Positions 34,120-42,606 of a stretch of DNA of 64,000 nucleotides are shown here, piece by piece. Below the pieces are notes generated by a model. It did not search any database, was not told where the DNA came from, and saw nothing but the letters and a program-made list of their open reading frames with translations. Source of the stretch: JASHVB01 sp035535035 (GTDB lineage Bacteria > Pseudomonadota > Alphaproteobacteria > Acetobacterales > Acetobacteraceae); assembly GCA_035535035.1 (NCBI GenBank), contig DATLQW010000125.1, positions 9,724-73,723 of the forward strand. The letters run 5' to 3'. Position 1 is the stretch's first letter. The number at the start of each line of letters is the position of its first letter. A program made the translations under genes and the position numbers.

Positions 34120-34503
34120 TCACCCGCCCTCCGCCGGCGTGAACACCGGATAGGGCGGATCGTCGCCCCCCGGACGATGCACGCGGAACTTCACCCGCAT
34201 GCCGATCTTCACCGCCGCCGGCGCAACATCTTCCACCCTGCTCATCATGCGGAAGCCCTCGTCGATGTCGATCAGCGCGACGTTGTACGGCTCGCCCTTC
34301 TGCTGGTGCACCACGGTGGTGGCATGGACCGTGCCGAACCCCTTGCTGACGCGCCATTCCAGGTCGGCCTCGCCGGTCCGCGGCGCGATGACGCGGGGGT
34401 AGAAAACCGCCGCATCGGCCGAGGGGCTGAACTGGTAGCCGAGCTCGCCACGCTCCAGGAACGCGACATAGGCGGCGAGCGGCGAGGCGGGCGTTTCCTG
34501 CAT
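34120..34503 (-). CDS. DUF35 OB-fold partner of the thiolase-like protein
   Basis: Protein of 127 residues with the DUF35/OB-fold pattern: an N-terminal FYPRVIAPRTGEADLEWR region, followed by beta-rich GFGTVHATTVVHQ and ending in FRVHRPGG. The zinc-ribbon cysteines typical of the family's N-terminus are not seen, so only the OB part seems fully kept. GGAGA upstream of ATG 34503 is a plausible ribosome site. One base separates it from the thiolase-like gene. Such partners stabilise and channel CoA substrates to SCP2-type enzymes. Confidence 0.82.
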   Translation of the reverse strand: MQETPASPLAAYVAFLERGELGYQFSPSADAAVFYPRVIAPRTGEADLEWRVSKGFGTVHATTVVHQQKGEPYNVALIDIDEGFRMMSRVEDVAPAAVKIGMRVKFRVHRPGGDDPPYPVFTPAEGG

Positions 34504-34571
34504 GGCGGCAATTCTCCGTGGTGCGGTTGCCGTGAGTTCTCCCGCATCGCGCCGGCCTGTCAAATGCGCGG

Positions 34572-34967
34572 TTACGCCAGCACGGCAATCGCGTTCATCT
34601 CGACCAGGTAGTCCGGATGGGTGAAGCCGCTGACTTCCACCATCGTCGAGGCCGGCGGCGGATCCGGGAAATACTCCCGACGCACCTTATGGATCGCGTC
34701 GAAGTCGCCCATGCTGCGCACATAGACATCGACGCGGCAGATATCCGCCATGCCGCCGCCGGCGGCTTCCACCGCGGCCTTGACGTTCTCGCACATCTGC
34801 CGGGTCTGCGACTCGATGTCGCCGGCGCCGGCGATGCTGCCGTCGGCGCGCTTCGCCGTCATGCCCGAAATGAACACCAGGCGGCCACGCGCTTCCACCG
34901 CGACGGCCTGCGAGAAATGCCCGCTCGGCCGGCCGATGCGGCCGGAAACGATCTGCTGTCGCGGCAT
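34572..34967 (-). CDS. RidA family protein
   Basis: Small enamine/imine deaminase-fold protein of 131 residues (RidA/YjgF). It reads GHFSQAVAVEARGRLVFISG near the N-terminus and ends in the family-typical VEVSGFTHPDYLVEMNAIA. ATG 34967 is chosen because AGAGG lies 8 bases upstream; an in-frame GTG at 34973 is too close to it. The gene sits on the same strand upstream of the DUF35 gene with 68 bases between, so it may share its transcript. Confidence 0.92.
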   Translation of the reverse strand: MPRQQIVSGRIGRPSGHFSQAVAVEARGRLVFISGMTAKRADGSIAGAGDIESQTRQMCENVKAAVEAAGGGMADICRVDVYVRSMGDFDAIHKVRREYFPDPPPASTMVEVSGFTHPDYLVEMNAIAVLA

Positions 34968-35006
34968 GATCACACCTCTCCCGTTGCGTGGGCGGAGCGT
35001 ACAGCA

Positions 35007-35744
35007 CTACCCCGGCTCTACCAACGCCTGCAGGTCGGCGCTGCGGCGCACGACGATATAGCCGCCCTCGAACGCCAGCACGCCGCTGTCGCGCCAATGC
35101 CCCAGTTGCTTGTTGACGCTCTCCCGCGACGCGGCGACCAGGTTGGAGATGTCGCGCTGCGACAGCTTCATCTCGATCCGGGTGCCGTCCGCGGACGGCT
35201 TGCCGTAATCGGCGGCGAGCTTGAGAATCAGCCGGGCCAGCCGCGCCTCCAGGTCGAACAGCGCGATCTGCTCCAGGGCCAGGCTGGTGCTGCGCAGCCG
35301 CTCGCACAACACCGCGAGCAAACGCGACGTCAGGTTCTGATTGCTCGCCAGGAACGGCATGAAGTGGCGCCGCTCCACCACCAGCAGCAATGTGTCCTCG
35401 ATCGCGGAAGCGTCGGCGCTGCGCGGCTGGCCGTCGAGCAGGGCGATTTCGCCGAACACCTGGCCGGGGTTGATGACGTTAAGGGTGATCTCCCGCCCCT
35501 CGGCGTTGACGGCGCTGATGCGCACGCGGCCGCTCAGCACCGCCATCATCGACGTCCCGGCATCGCCCTTTTGAACGATCATCTGGCCGCGGCGAATGCG
35601 GCGCTCGATGGAAAAGGCAAGAATCGCATCCAGCTCGTCCGGCAGCATGGCCTGGAAAAGCGGGCAGGTGCGCAAGGCGGTGCGTTTCACGTCGCGTTGC
35701 GGCTGCGCCACAGGCGGCTTCCCCCGGTTGTTGCCCAGCGCCAT
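35007..35744 (-). CDS. Crp/Fnr family transcriptional regulator
   Basis: Regulator of 245 residues: an N-terminal cyclic-nucleotide-binding fold (about 25-145, with GQVFGEIALLDGQPRSADAS as the phosphate-binding cassette) and a C-terminal winged helix (KLSQRDISNLVAASRESVNK). It lacks the N-terminal Cys cluster of oxygen-sensing FNR, so it is more Crp-like. It is divergent from the leuA leader. Whether it controls leuA or the RidA/thiolase genes cannot be told from sequence. Confidence 0.92.
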   Translation of the reverse strand: MALGNNRGKPPVAQPQRDVKRTALRTCPLFQAMLPDELDAILAFSIERRIRRGQMIVQKGDAGTSMMAVLSGRVRISAVNAEGREITLNVINPGQVFGEIALLDGQPRSADASAIEDTLLLVVERRHFMPFLASNQNLTSRLLAVLCERLRSTSLALEQIALFDLEARLARLILKLAADYGKPSADGTRIEMKLSQRDISNLVAASRESVNKQLGHWRDSGVLAFEGGYIVVRRSADLQALVEPG

Positions 35745-35800
35745 TATGCACCGCCGGCGCGCGGCGGGGTATCCCGCTGCCCGCCGGCATCAAAACCCTC

Positions 35801-35830
35801 TTGATCCTGCACCGCCGCCCAGGTTATACA
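35801..35830 (+). promoter_or_regulatory. Promoter of the leuA leader
   Basis: TTGATC (35801-35806) and TATACA (35825-35830) are separated by 18 bases. The expected transcription start falls at about 35836-35838, at the ATG of the Leu-rich leader peptide, which would make that peptide leaderless. Confidence 0.6.
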
Positions 35831-35835
35831 CTACC

Positions 35836-35952
35836 ATGTTCTGTGGCCTGCACCTCGCCTGTCGCACCGCCCGCGCCGTCACGCGGCGTTCCGCGCGGCT
35901 GCTCGCCACCTCGATCGCCCTCGGCCTCCTCCTTCGACTTAGCCGCCCCTGA
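35836..35952 (+). CDS. leuL: leuA leader peptide (Leu-rich, putatively leaderless)
   Basis: Open frame of 38 codons lying just before leuA, with 9 Leu residues, including LGLLLRL, which places five Leu codons within seven near its end (35920-35940). This matches leucine-sensing leader peptides controlling leuA by attenuation. The stop codon is inside the left arm of a hairpin. The start lies at the predicted transcription start with no ribosome site, as in the leaderless trpL of rhizobia. Confidence 0.65.
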   Translation: MFCGLHLACRTARAVTRRSARLLATSIALGLLLRLSRP

Positions 35953-36001
35953 GCGCTGCGCCGGGCTGTTGAGTGCCGGCACGCTCAGGGGGACCCCTGA
36001 G
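35946..36001 (+). promoter_or_regulatory. Attenuator with alternative hairpins upstream of leuA
   Basis: Segment 1 CCCCTGAGCG (35946-35955, covering the leader stop) pairs perfectly with segment 2 CGCTCAGGGG (35982-35991), with a nested GCCGG/CCGGC inner stem. Segment 2 can instead pair with segment 3: CTCAGGG (35984-35990) with CCCTGAG (35995-36001). The two structures exclude each other. No U-run follows, so the control could be transcriptional or translational. Confidence 0.65.
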
Positions 36002-36039
36002 GCTGATGTCGTGCAACCATCCCGAGGAACCGACCCCAA

Positions 36040-37623
36040 ATGAGCATCACCCATCCCAGCTTCGGCACGCTGGAAGACGACCGCATCATCATCTTCGACA
36101 CCACCCTGCGCGACGGCGAACAATCGCCCGGCTTCTCGATGAACCTCAACGAGAAAATCCGCATGGCCGAGGCGCTGACCGAACTCGGCGTCGATGTGAT
36201 CGAGGCGGGCTTCGCCATCGCCTCGCCAGGCGATTTCGAAAGCGTCAGGACCATCTCGGAAACCATCGGCCAGCGCGCCAACACGCCGGTCATCGCCAGC
36301 CTGGCCCGCGCCGGCCAGATGGACGTGATGAGCGCCGCCGAGGCACTGCGCCCGGCGAAGCGCAAGCGCATCCACATCGTGATCGCCACCTCCGACCTGC
36401 ACATGAAGTACAAGCTGCGCCTGACGCCGGAGGAGGTGATCGCGGCCACGATCGACTCCGTCACCCTGGCGCGCCACCACGCCGAGGACGTCGAATGGTC
36501 GGCCGAGGACGCCACGCGCAGCGATCCGGATTTTCTCGCCCGCGTGGTGCAGGCCGCGATCCAGGCCGGTGCCACCACGATCAACCTGCCCGACACGGTC
36601 GGCTACGCGCTGCCCGAGGACATGGACCGCATGTACTCCGACATCCGCAACCGGGTGCCGGGGATCGAGAAGGTGATCCTCTCGACGCACAACCACAACG
36701 ACCTGGGACTGGCGGTGGCCAACACCATCGCCGCGTTCCGCGCCGGCGCGCGCCAGGTGGAATGCACGATCAACGGCATCGGCGAACGCGCCGGCAACGC
36801 CTCGCTGGAGGAGATCGTGATGGCCGTGCGCACGCGGCGCGACGCGATCCCCTATGCCAACCGGATCACCACGGAACACCTGCTGCGGGTATCGAAGCTG
36901 CTGTCCGCCATCACCGGTTTCGACGTGCAGCCGAACAAGGCGATCGTCGGGCGCAACGCCTTCGCGCACGAGGCCGGCATCCACCAGGACGGCGTGCTGA
37001 AGCACGCGGGCACCTATGAGATCATGACGCCGGAAAGCGTCGGCTGGCAGAAATCCAGCCTGGTGCTGGGCAAGCACTCCGGCCGCGCGGCGTTCCGCGA
37101 CAAGCTGAACACGCTGGGCTACACGATCGGCGACAACCAGCTCAACGACGCGTTCCGCCGCTTCAAGGACCTGGCGGACCGCAAGAAGGTGGTGTTCGAC
37201 GACGACATCGTGGCCCTGGTCGATGACGAGGTGATGCGCGACCACGAGCGCATCCGCTTCGTCTCGCTCGACCTGCATGCGGGGTCGAAGGGGCCGGCGC
37301 GCGCCGAGCTGGAGCTGTCGGTTGATGGCGCGGCGAAGCAGGCGGTTTCCACCGGCGACGGGCCGGTGGACGCGGTGTTCAAGGCGATCCGCGAGATTTT
37401 CCCGCACGAGGCGAACCTGGTGCTGTTCTCGGTCGGCGCGGTGACCGAGGGCACCGACGCGCAGGCGAAGACCACGGTGCGGCTGGAGGAGGGGGGGAAA
37501 CTGGTCGATGGCCAGGGCGCCGACACCGACACGATCGTGTCGGCGGCGCGCGCCTATGTGCACGCGTTGAACAAGCTGATGGTGAAGCGCGTGCGGACGG
37601 AGCCGCAGGCGCTGTCGGCATAG
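36040..37623 (+). CDS. leuA: 2-Isopropylmalate synthase
   Basis: Condenses acetyl-CoA with 2-ketoisovalerate in the first committed step of leucine synthesis. Of 527 residues, the HMGL-type barrel begins FDTTLRDGEQSPGF with the metal-site HNHNDLGLAVANT near residues 210-225, then the C-terminal LeuA dimer/allosteric domain (about 390-527), where leucine feeds back. GAGGA (36024-36028) precedes ATG 36040. Expression is probably controlled by the leader peptide and alternative hairpins upstream. No leuBCD gene is in the window. Confidence 0.97.
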   Translation: MSITHPSFGTLEDDRIIIFDTTLRDGEQSPGFSMNLNEKIRMAEALTELGVDVIEAGFAIASPGDFESVRTISETIGQRANTPVIASLARAGQMDVMSAAEALRPAKRKRIHIVIATSDLHMKYKLRLTPEEVIAATIDSVTLARHHAEDVEWSAEDATRSDPDFLARVVQAAIQAGATTINLPDTVGYALPEDMDRMYSDIRNRVPGIEKVILSTHNHNDLGLAVANTIAAFRAGARQVECTINGIGERAGNASLEEIVMAVRTRRDAIPYANRITTEHLLRVSKLLSAITGFDVQPNKAIVGRNAFAHEAGIHQDGVLKHAGTYEIMTPESVGWQKSSLVLGKHSGRAAFRDKLNTLGYTIGDNQLNDAFRRFKDLADRKKVVFDDDIVALVDDEVMRDHERIRFVSLDLHAGSKGPARAELELSVDGAAKQAVSTGDGPVDAVFKAIREIFPHEANLVLFSVGAVTEGTDAQAKTTVRLEEGGKLVDGQGADTDTIVSAARAYVHALNKLMVKRVRTEPQALSA

Positions 37624-37718
37624 CGGGCGGGCGCGGCGCGAGGCGGCGGGTGAGGGTGCCGCGTGGCGCGCCGGTCGCCGCCCACGCGATCGCGCGCCAC
37701 CGCCGGCGCCTGGCCGGT

Positions 37719-37946
37719 TCAGTTGTAGCCCCAGAAATGTCCGCCGTCGGTGGAGGGCGTGTAGCTCGGGCCATAGCGCGTTCCCGACCGCAGCGTGTCC
37801 GGATTGTCGAACGGATCGCTGGAGGGTGCCGGCCCGGCGACCGGCGCCGGGGCAGTGCCGCGGGGACCGATGATGCCCAGCGCCCGCGGGCCTCCGGCAC
37901 AAGCGGCGAGCGGCAGCAGCAACATCGCAAGGGCTATGACGCGCAT
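37719..37946 (-). CDS. Small lipoprotein of unknown function
   Basis: Protein of 75 residues. The N-terminus MRVIALAMLLLPLAACAGG is a lipoprotein signal with lipobox LAAC (Cys16). The mature part is short, Pro/Gly/Ser-rich and ends in HFWGYN. It is convergent with leuA. No homologous function is known to me; small lipoproteins with this kind of tail occur in related genomes. Confidence 0.75.
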   Translation of the reverse strand: MRVIALAMLLLPLAACAGGPRALGIIGPRGTAPAPVAGPAPSSDPFDNPDTLRSGTRYGPSYTPSTDGGHFWGYN

Positions 37947-38076
37947 GGCGCCATTCTGCGCCGTCCGCCGCGCCGCCGGAAGGGCACGGCACCGTCCGGG
38001 CCAGCGCTTGCAGCGCCCGCTTTGGACGCGACCGGCCATGCAGCGTCGGTTGGTCTGCCGGTGAGCCTGTCCGGCC

Positions 38077-38604
38077 ATGGATGATGTCGAACTCGTCGCG
38101 TACGACCCGGACTGGCCGCGCCTGTTCGACGTGGAGGCAGAACGGCTGCGCGCTGTGCTCGATCCGGCGCTGCTGCTCGGCATCGAGCATTTCGGCAGCA
38201 CCGCGGTGCCGGGGATGATCGCCAAGCCGGTCATCGACATCCTGGTTGCCGTCCATTCGCTGGCGCAGGCCAAGGCCGAGGCGGTCGCACCGATCCGGTC
38301 GCTCGGCTATGCCTATTGGGAGGACAATCCGAAGCCGGATCGCATGTTCTTCGTCAAGGGCATGCCGCCCTATGGCGCCCGGCGCACCCACCACGTCCAC
38401 ATCACCGAACCGGGCAGTGAAATGTGGCAGCGGCGCCTGGCGTTCCGCGACTACCTGCGTGTCAATCCGCAGGAGGCGGAGCGTTACGCCGCACTGAAGC
38501 GCGACCTCGCGCGGCGCTACCCGTCGGACCGCGAAGGCTACACCGGCGCGAAGACCGACTATGTGGCGGCGGTGCATCGCCGGATAGGTCTGTGGCCTGA
38601 TTGA
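38077..38604 (+). CDS. GrpB family nucleotidyltransferase-like protein
   Basis: Protein of 175 residues of the GrpB/UPF0157 family, a nucleotidyltransferase-fold group. The conserved motif is EHFGSTAVPGMIAKPVIDIL, which carries the Ser-Thr and Asp of the active site, and later RRTHHVHITEPG. Length fits the family. Its role in this organism is unknown; relatives of the fold act on coenzyme precursors or RNA. It is followed by the sulfurtransferase gene with a 53-base gap. Confidence 0.88.
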   Translation: MDDVELVAYDPDWPRLFDVEAERLRAVLDPALLLGIEHFGSTAVPGMIAKPVIDILVAVHSLAQAKAEAVAPIRSLGYAYWEDNPKPDRMFFVKGMPPYGARRTHHVHITEPGSEMWQRRLAFRDYLRVNPQEAERYAALKRDLARRYPSDREGYTGAKTDYVAAVHRRIGLWPD

Positions 38605-38657
38605 CTTGCCGGTGCCGGTGCCGACACTGCCCTGCGGCTCGTGAGAAGGGAAACGCG

Positions 38658-39497
38658 ATGCAACCGTTGGTGACGACCGGCTGGCTTGCCGGACAGCTCG
38701 GCAAGCCGGACCTCGTGGTGTTCGACGCGACAAAATACCTGCCGAACGAATCCAGGGACGGCCACGCCGAGTTCCTCGCGGCACATGTTCCCGGTGCGCG
38801 CTATTTCGATATCGACGCGATCGCCGACCTGGACACCGACCTGCCGCACATGGTCCCCACGCCGGGCCGTTTCGCCAGGCTGATGGAACGGCTTGGGGTC
38901 GGCAATGCGTCGCGCGTGGTGTTCTACGACCAGAAGGGGCTGGCCTCGGCGGCGCGCGGCTGGTGGCTGATGGGCCTGTTCGGCCACGACAACGCCGCCG
39001 TGCTGGACGGCGGATTGCCGAAATGGCTGAAGGAAGGCCGGGCCACGCAATCCGGCGAACCTCCCGCCCTGCCCGCGGCGAGCTTCCGCCCGGATTTCCG
39101 TGCGGCACGGCTGCGCGGGGTCGGCGACGTGCTGCGCAACGTCGAAACGCGCGCCGAACTGCTGCTTGACGCGCGCGCCGGCGGACGTTTCACCGGCGCC
39201 ACGCCGGAGCCGCGCGCCGGCATGCGCAGCGGCCATATCCCCCGCTCGGTGAACATTCCCTATACCGAGCTGCTGAACGCCGACGGAACGTTCCACCCGG
39301 TCGAGGCGGTGCGTGCGCGTTTCGCCCAGGCCGGCGTCAACGGCACGTGCCTGCCGGTGACGAGCTGCGGATCCGGCGTCACTGCCTGCATCCTGACCCT
39401 GGGTCTGCGCCTCGCCGGCCTGCCGGAGGGCGCGGTCTATGACGGGTCCTGGACCGAATGGGGCGGTCGCGCCGACACACCGGTGGAGACCGGCTGA
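38658..39497 (+). CDS. sseA: 3-Mercaptopyruvate sulfurtransferase
   Basis: Two-rhodanese-domain protein of 279 residues that transfers sulfur from 3-mercaptopyruvate. The C-terminal active-site loop reads TSCGSGVTAC; CGSGVTA is characteristic of the mercaptopyruvate enzyme, as opposed to CRKGVTA of thiosulfate sulfurtransferase. The N-terminal domain has DATKYLP and FLAAHVPGARYFD. AGAAGGG precedes ATG 38658. The next gene, cystathionine beta-lyase, starts immediately after the stop, so the two form a sulfur amino-acid operon. Confidence 0.95.
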   Translation: MQPLVTTGWLAGQLGKPDLVVFDATKYLPNESRDGHAEFLAAHVPGARYFDIDAIADLDTDLPHMVPTPGRFARLMERLGVGNASRVVFYDQKGLASAARGWWLMGLFGHDNAAVLDGGLPKWLKEGRATQSGEPPALPAASFRPDFRAARLRGVGDVLRNVETRAELLLDARAGGRFTGATPEPRAGMRSGHIPRSVNIPYTELLNADGTFHPVEAVRARFAQAGVNGTCLPVTSCGSGVTACILTLGLRLAGLPEGAVYDGSWTEWGGRADTPVETG

Positions 39498-40694
39498 GTG
39501 GCCGGCACGCCGCCGCGCGGCTTCCGCACCAGGCTTTCGCACACCGGCCGCGCGGGCAAGCGCACGCACGGCTTCGTGAATCCGCCGCTGCTGCGCGGCT
39601 CCACGGTGCTCTATCCGACCGTCGCCGAGCGGCGCGCAATGGCCGCGCGGCGCGGCGAGCGCGTGCTGACCTATGGATTGGGCGGCAGCGAGACGCATTG
39701 GGCACTGGAGGACATGATCGCCGAAGTGGAAGGCGGCACGCGCTGCGCCATCCTGTGCTCCGGCCTGGCGGCGGTGACGACTCCGCTGCTGGCGTTCCTC
39801 GATGCCGGCGACCATTGCCTGATGCCGGACCACGTCTATGGCCCGGCGCGCAACTTCGCCGGCGGCGTGCTGAAACGGTTCGGTGTGGAGACGACGTTCT
39901 ACCATCCGGAAATCGACGAGGCCGGCATGGCCGCGTTGCTGCGCCCGAATACCAGGGTGGTGTACGCCGAAAGTCCCGGCAGCCATACGTTCGAGGTGCA
40001 GGACGTGCCGGCGATCGCCCGCGCCGCGCACGCCCGCGGCGCCAAGGTGCTGTTGGACAACACCTGGGGCATCCATCACTTCCAGCCGTTCCGCCACGGC
40101 GTCGATGTGTCGATCCAGGCGGCGACCAAATATCCCGCGGGGCACTCGGACGTTCTGATCGGCGCGATCACCGTGAACAGCGAGGCGGACTGGCAGACGC
40201 TGTTCGCGACGTCGCGCGGGCTGGGCCAGTACGCCAGCCCCGACGATTGCTGGCTGACACTGCGTGGCATGCGCACCATGGGCGTGCGGCTGGCGGCGCA
40301 AATGGACGCCGGGATCGAGATCGCGCACTGGCTGTCGCGGCGCCCCGAGGTCGCGCGCGTGCTGCATCCGGCGCTGCCCGGCGCGCCCGGCCACGAATTG
40401 TGGCGACGCGATTTTTCCGGCGCGTCCAGCCTGTTTGGGGTGGAGTTCCGGCCGGAGTTTGCAGTGGAAAGCACGCACGCCTTCGTCGAGGCGCTGGAAC
40501 TGTTCGGCATCGGCGCGTCATGGGGCGGCTTCGAAAGCCTGGCGCTGCCGACAACGGGTTTCATCACCCGCACGGCGGGGAGCGGCAAGTTCGACGGCCC
40601 GGTGGTGCGGCTGCATATCGGGTTGGAGGACGTGGATGACCTTATCGCCGATCTCGAGCAGGGGCTGGCGGTGCTGCGGGAGTTCGACAAATGA
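39498..40694 (+). CDS. metC: Cystathionine beta-lyase
   Basis: PLP enzyme of 398 residues cleaving cystathionine to homocysteine, pyruvate and ammonia. The PLP-lysine lies in SIQAATKYPAGHSDVL, in the fold-type I MetC/MetB family. The family signature around SGLAAVTTPLLAFL and the C-terminal LPTTGFITRTAG region support beta-lyase, though gamma-synthase is close. The GTG start directly follows the sseA stop, so translation is coupled. With metX (47109) this supplies methionine. Confidence 0.93.
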   Translation: MAGTPPRGFRTRLSHTGRAGKRTHGFVNPPLLRGSTVLYPTVAERRAMAARRGERVLTYGLGGSETHWALEDMIAEVEGGTRCAILCSGLAAVTTPLLAFLDAGDHCLMPDHVYGPARNFAGGVLKRFGVETTFYHPEIDEAGMAALLRPNTRVVYAESPGSHTFEVQDVPAIARAAHARGAKVLLDNTWGIHHFQPFRHGVDVSIQAATKYPAGHSDVLIGAITVNSEADWQTLFATSRGLGQYASPDDCWLTLRGMRTMGVRLAAQMDAGIEIAHWLSRRPEVARVLHPALPGAPGHELWRRDFSGASSLFGVEFRPEFAVESTHAFVEALELFGIGASWGGFESLALPTTGFITRTAGSGKFDGPVVRLHIGLEDVDDLIADLEQGLAVLREFDK

Positions 40695-40704
40695 TGCGCG
40701 CGTC

Positions 40705-41172
40705 TCAGCGACGGCGTGGTTGCTCGGGCGCGTGGCGGTCTGGAACGTCGTCCCACGGATTGAACAGCGTGGCGCCGCCGTGTTGTACGTCGCGCAGGTT
40801 GCGGGTGACCAGGCAGAGGTCGTGCTCGATCGCTGTGGCGGCGAGCGGCGTGTCGATCACTGGCGGCGTCTGGCCGGTCTGGCATTTGACGTCGCCGCTG
40901 ATGACACCCCAGCGCCGGACAATCGGATCAGTCAGCGTCAGGATGCGATCGGCAAAGCACGATTCCGGCGCGGCGATGCCGGCGGCAATGCGCGGGCGGA
41001 GCGGGCTGTCGGGCGGCACGTTGTGCAGACCCTTGTCGTATTCGCCAGGCGTCAGGATGCTGAGGAACGGCAACGCCTCGTCCCGCGCTGCGGCCCATTG
41101 CTGCACCCGGACCGTGCCGCGCGGTTTGGCAAGTTCGGCGGCGATGTTGGTGTCGAGCAGCCAGCCGCTCAC
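40705..41172 (-). CDS. vapC: VapC-type PIN ribonuclease toxin
   Basis: Type II toxin of 155 residues with a PIN domain: WLLDTNIAAELAKPRG at the N-terminus gives the first acidic residue, and IDTPLAATAIEHDLCLVTRN gives the later Asp and the conserved C-terminal part. VapC proteins cleave RNA, often initiator tRNA. The GTG start overlaps the antitoxin stop (GTGA at 41169-41172), so the pair is coupled. The tail with PEQPRRR is unusual but the core is intact. Confidence 0.9.
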   Translation of the reverse strand: MSGWLLDTNIAAELAKPRGTVRVQQWAAARDEALPFLSILTPGEYDKGLHNVPPDSPLRPRIAAGIAAPESCFADRILTLTDPIVRRWGVISGDVKCQTGQTPPVIDTPLAATAIEHDLCLVTRNLRDVQHGGATLFNPWDDVPDRHAPEQPRRR

Positions 41173-41480
41173 AGGATGATGTCGCGGCCGATGTCGTGAT
41201 CTCGTGTAAGGTCCAGGCCGCCGATGTCGAGACCCTGCAGGAAGTCCACCAGGTTCTGGCGCGGCTTGTCCGGCGGCAGCGGTTTCTCCAAGCTCTCCAC
41301 CGCGATCACCACGACGGCGTCCCTGCCGCGCTCGGTGACCCGTTGCGGGCCCTCGGCGCGGGCGCGACGGACGAGTTCGCTGAAGCGCGCCTTGGCGTCC
41401 TCGAGTTTCCAGGCCGGCTGGACGCGGGGATCGTGCCGGCGTGAGGCGGTCGTGCTGCCAGTAGGGAGGTGGCGCGGCAT
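41169..41480 (-). CDS. Phd/YefM-type antitoxin
   Basis: Antitoxin of 103 residues paired with the VapC toxin. After an extended basic N-terminus, the Phd core reads AWKLEDAKARFSELVRRARA and RVTERGRDAVVVIAV, which folds as the DNA-binding and dimerisation part; the C-terminus binds the toxin. The ATG at 41480 gives a long 25-residue N-terminal arm; ATG 41513 is the alternative. The operon should be autoregulated by this protein, as for other Phd-type antitoxins. Confidence 0.9.
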   Translation of the reverse strand: MPRHLPTGSTTASRRHDPRVQPAWKLEDAKARFSELVRRARAEGPQRVTERGRDAVVVIAVESLEKPLPPDKPRQNLVDFLQGLDIGGLDLTRDHDIGRDIIL

Positions 41481-41570
41481 GCCGTGAGTGCTCCGATCCG
41501 ACTGGCTGACCATCTGTAGCAGACGAGGCGAGGCTACCGGCCGTGCGTGCTGTCCGACCGGCGCGATCGG

Positions 41571-41700
41571 TCACCAACACTGCAACAAACCACGTCCGTG
41601 GTAGCCGATGATCTCATTCGGCGGCCGGTCGTCCAGGACGGGCAGTCGCGCCACTGCTTCCTGGATGGCGCGGATCGTAGCGATGGAGTCGGCTTGCGCC
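41571..41700 (-). pseudogene. Antitoxin remnant (C-terminal part)
   Basis: In one frame this segment reads SIATIRAIQEAVARLPVLDD then RPPNEIIGYHGRG, a pattern I associate with C-terminal parts of small bacterial antitoxins (LPVLDxRxxxEIIGYD). The frame has no start and ends in an atypical LLQCW. It lies 90 bases from the intact VapC/Phd pair, so it may be the trace of an older pair. Confidence 0.35.
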
Positions 41701-42306
41701 GCGGATGAGTGGGTTGGCTGCGGGAGTGCGCGCCGGCGCCTTGATGCGATCGGCGATGTCTGCGCTGTGAGAGTCTTGGGTCATTCTGCATCTCAGGCTC
41801 ACTCTTGCTCCGTCAAAGAGCCCGGCGACCGACGCGAACGAGATTGGCGTGATCTGACGTAACTCGAACGTCCGTACGCCCCCGCTACGACTGCTTTCCG
41901 GACGACCCGATCAGTGCCGGAATGACCTACTCGGGTCACCAGGCGACACTCAAACTGCCCCGCTACCGTCCTGCCTGCCGGTGACCCGCTTGCTTCGCTG
42001 CGGCCGACACCAGGCCACGGACGTCGCCGCTGCGACCGATCGCGCTCCGCATTCGGCACGGCTCCCACTACCGGCGCGTTTCGTCCAACCTCCCCGCCCC
42101 CTCGCAGCCGGCAGCCGGGATCGTCATGTTAGAAACTAACTGACAGCGATGCGGCGGACATGCCACGAAAGTTCAACAACCTGGGCGAGACTCCCTGTCC
42201 GGCAGAGTGCGTCACGCGGCCCAGACGCCCTGGCGGCGCCACAACCGACGCCAGCCACTTCATGCTCAGCGGTGCGGCCATCGAGGCGGAAACGGTCGCG
42301 GTTCGA

Positions 42307-42348
42307 GCGGAGCGCAATGACCCATGCGCGGAGCGCAATGACCCATGC
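42307..42348. repeat. Two perfect 21-bp tandem repeats
   Basis: GCGGAGCGCAATGACCCATG plus C occurs twice in direct succession, 42307-42327 and 42328-42348, with no mismatch. It looks like recent slippage or an unstable tandem array. Confidence 0.9.
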
Positions 42349-42442
42349 AACGTGAGGTGCATCGCCATGATCCGGTGCCGTGTCCTGTCATGTCTCTCCT
42401 TGAGAGGACGATGCGGCAGGCGGCAAAGCAAGCAAGAATTCC

Positions 42443-42606
42443 TACGCAGATGCAGAAGGGATGTACGCCGATGCGCGCGGATGGGCCTGAGTCCGGCATG
42501 GCGTTTCACGGCTAAACCCGGCCGGCCGATCCTGATGCGCAGGGCCGATGCGTTGGCCCATGTCCCATCCGCGTGCATCGGCGTCCATCTGCCTGCATCT
42601 GCGTTA
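42443..42606. repeat. Inverted repeat of 43-bp arms
   Basis: Left arm 42443-42485 and right arm 42564-42606 are complementary at most positions (core ACGCCGATGC, plus CGCAGATGCAG and CGCGGATGGG), enclosing about 80 bases. The motifs resemble GCAGATG-type hairpins found between genes in many bacteria. Confidence 0.75.

Noticed and set aside
35824..39108. 1094-codon frame crossing leuA, GrpB and sseA on the minus strand
   Set aside because: It runs antisense to several proven genes and has no domain; long open antisense frames are expected at this GC content.
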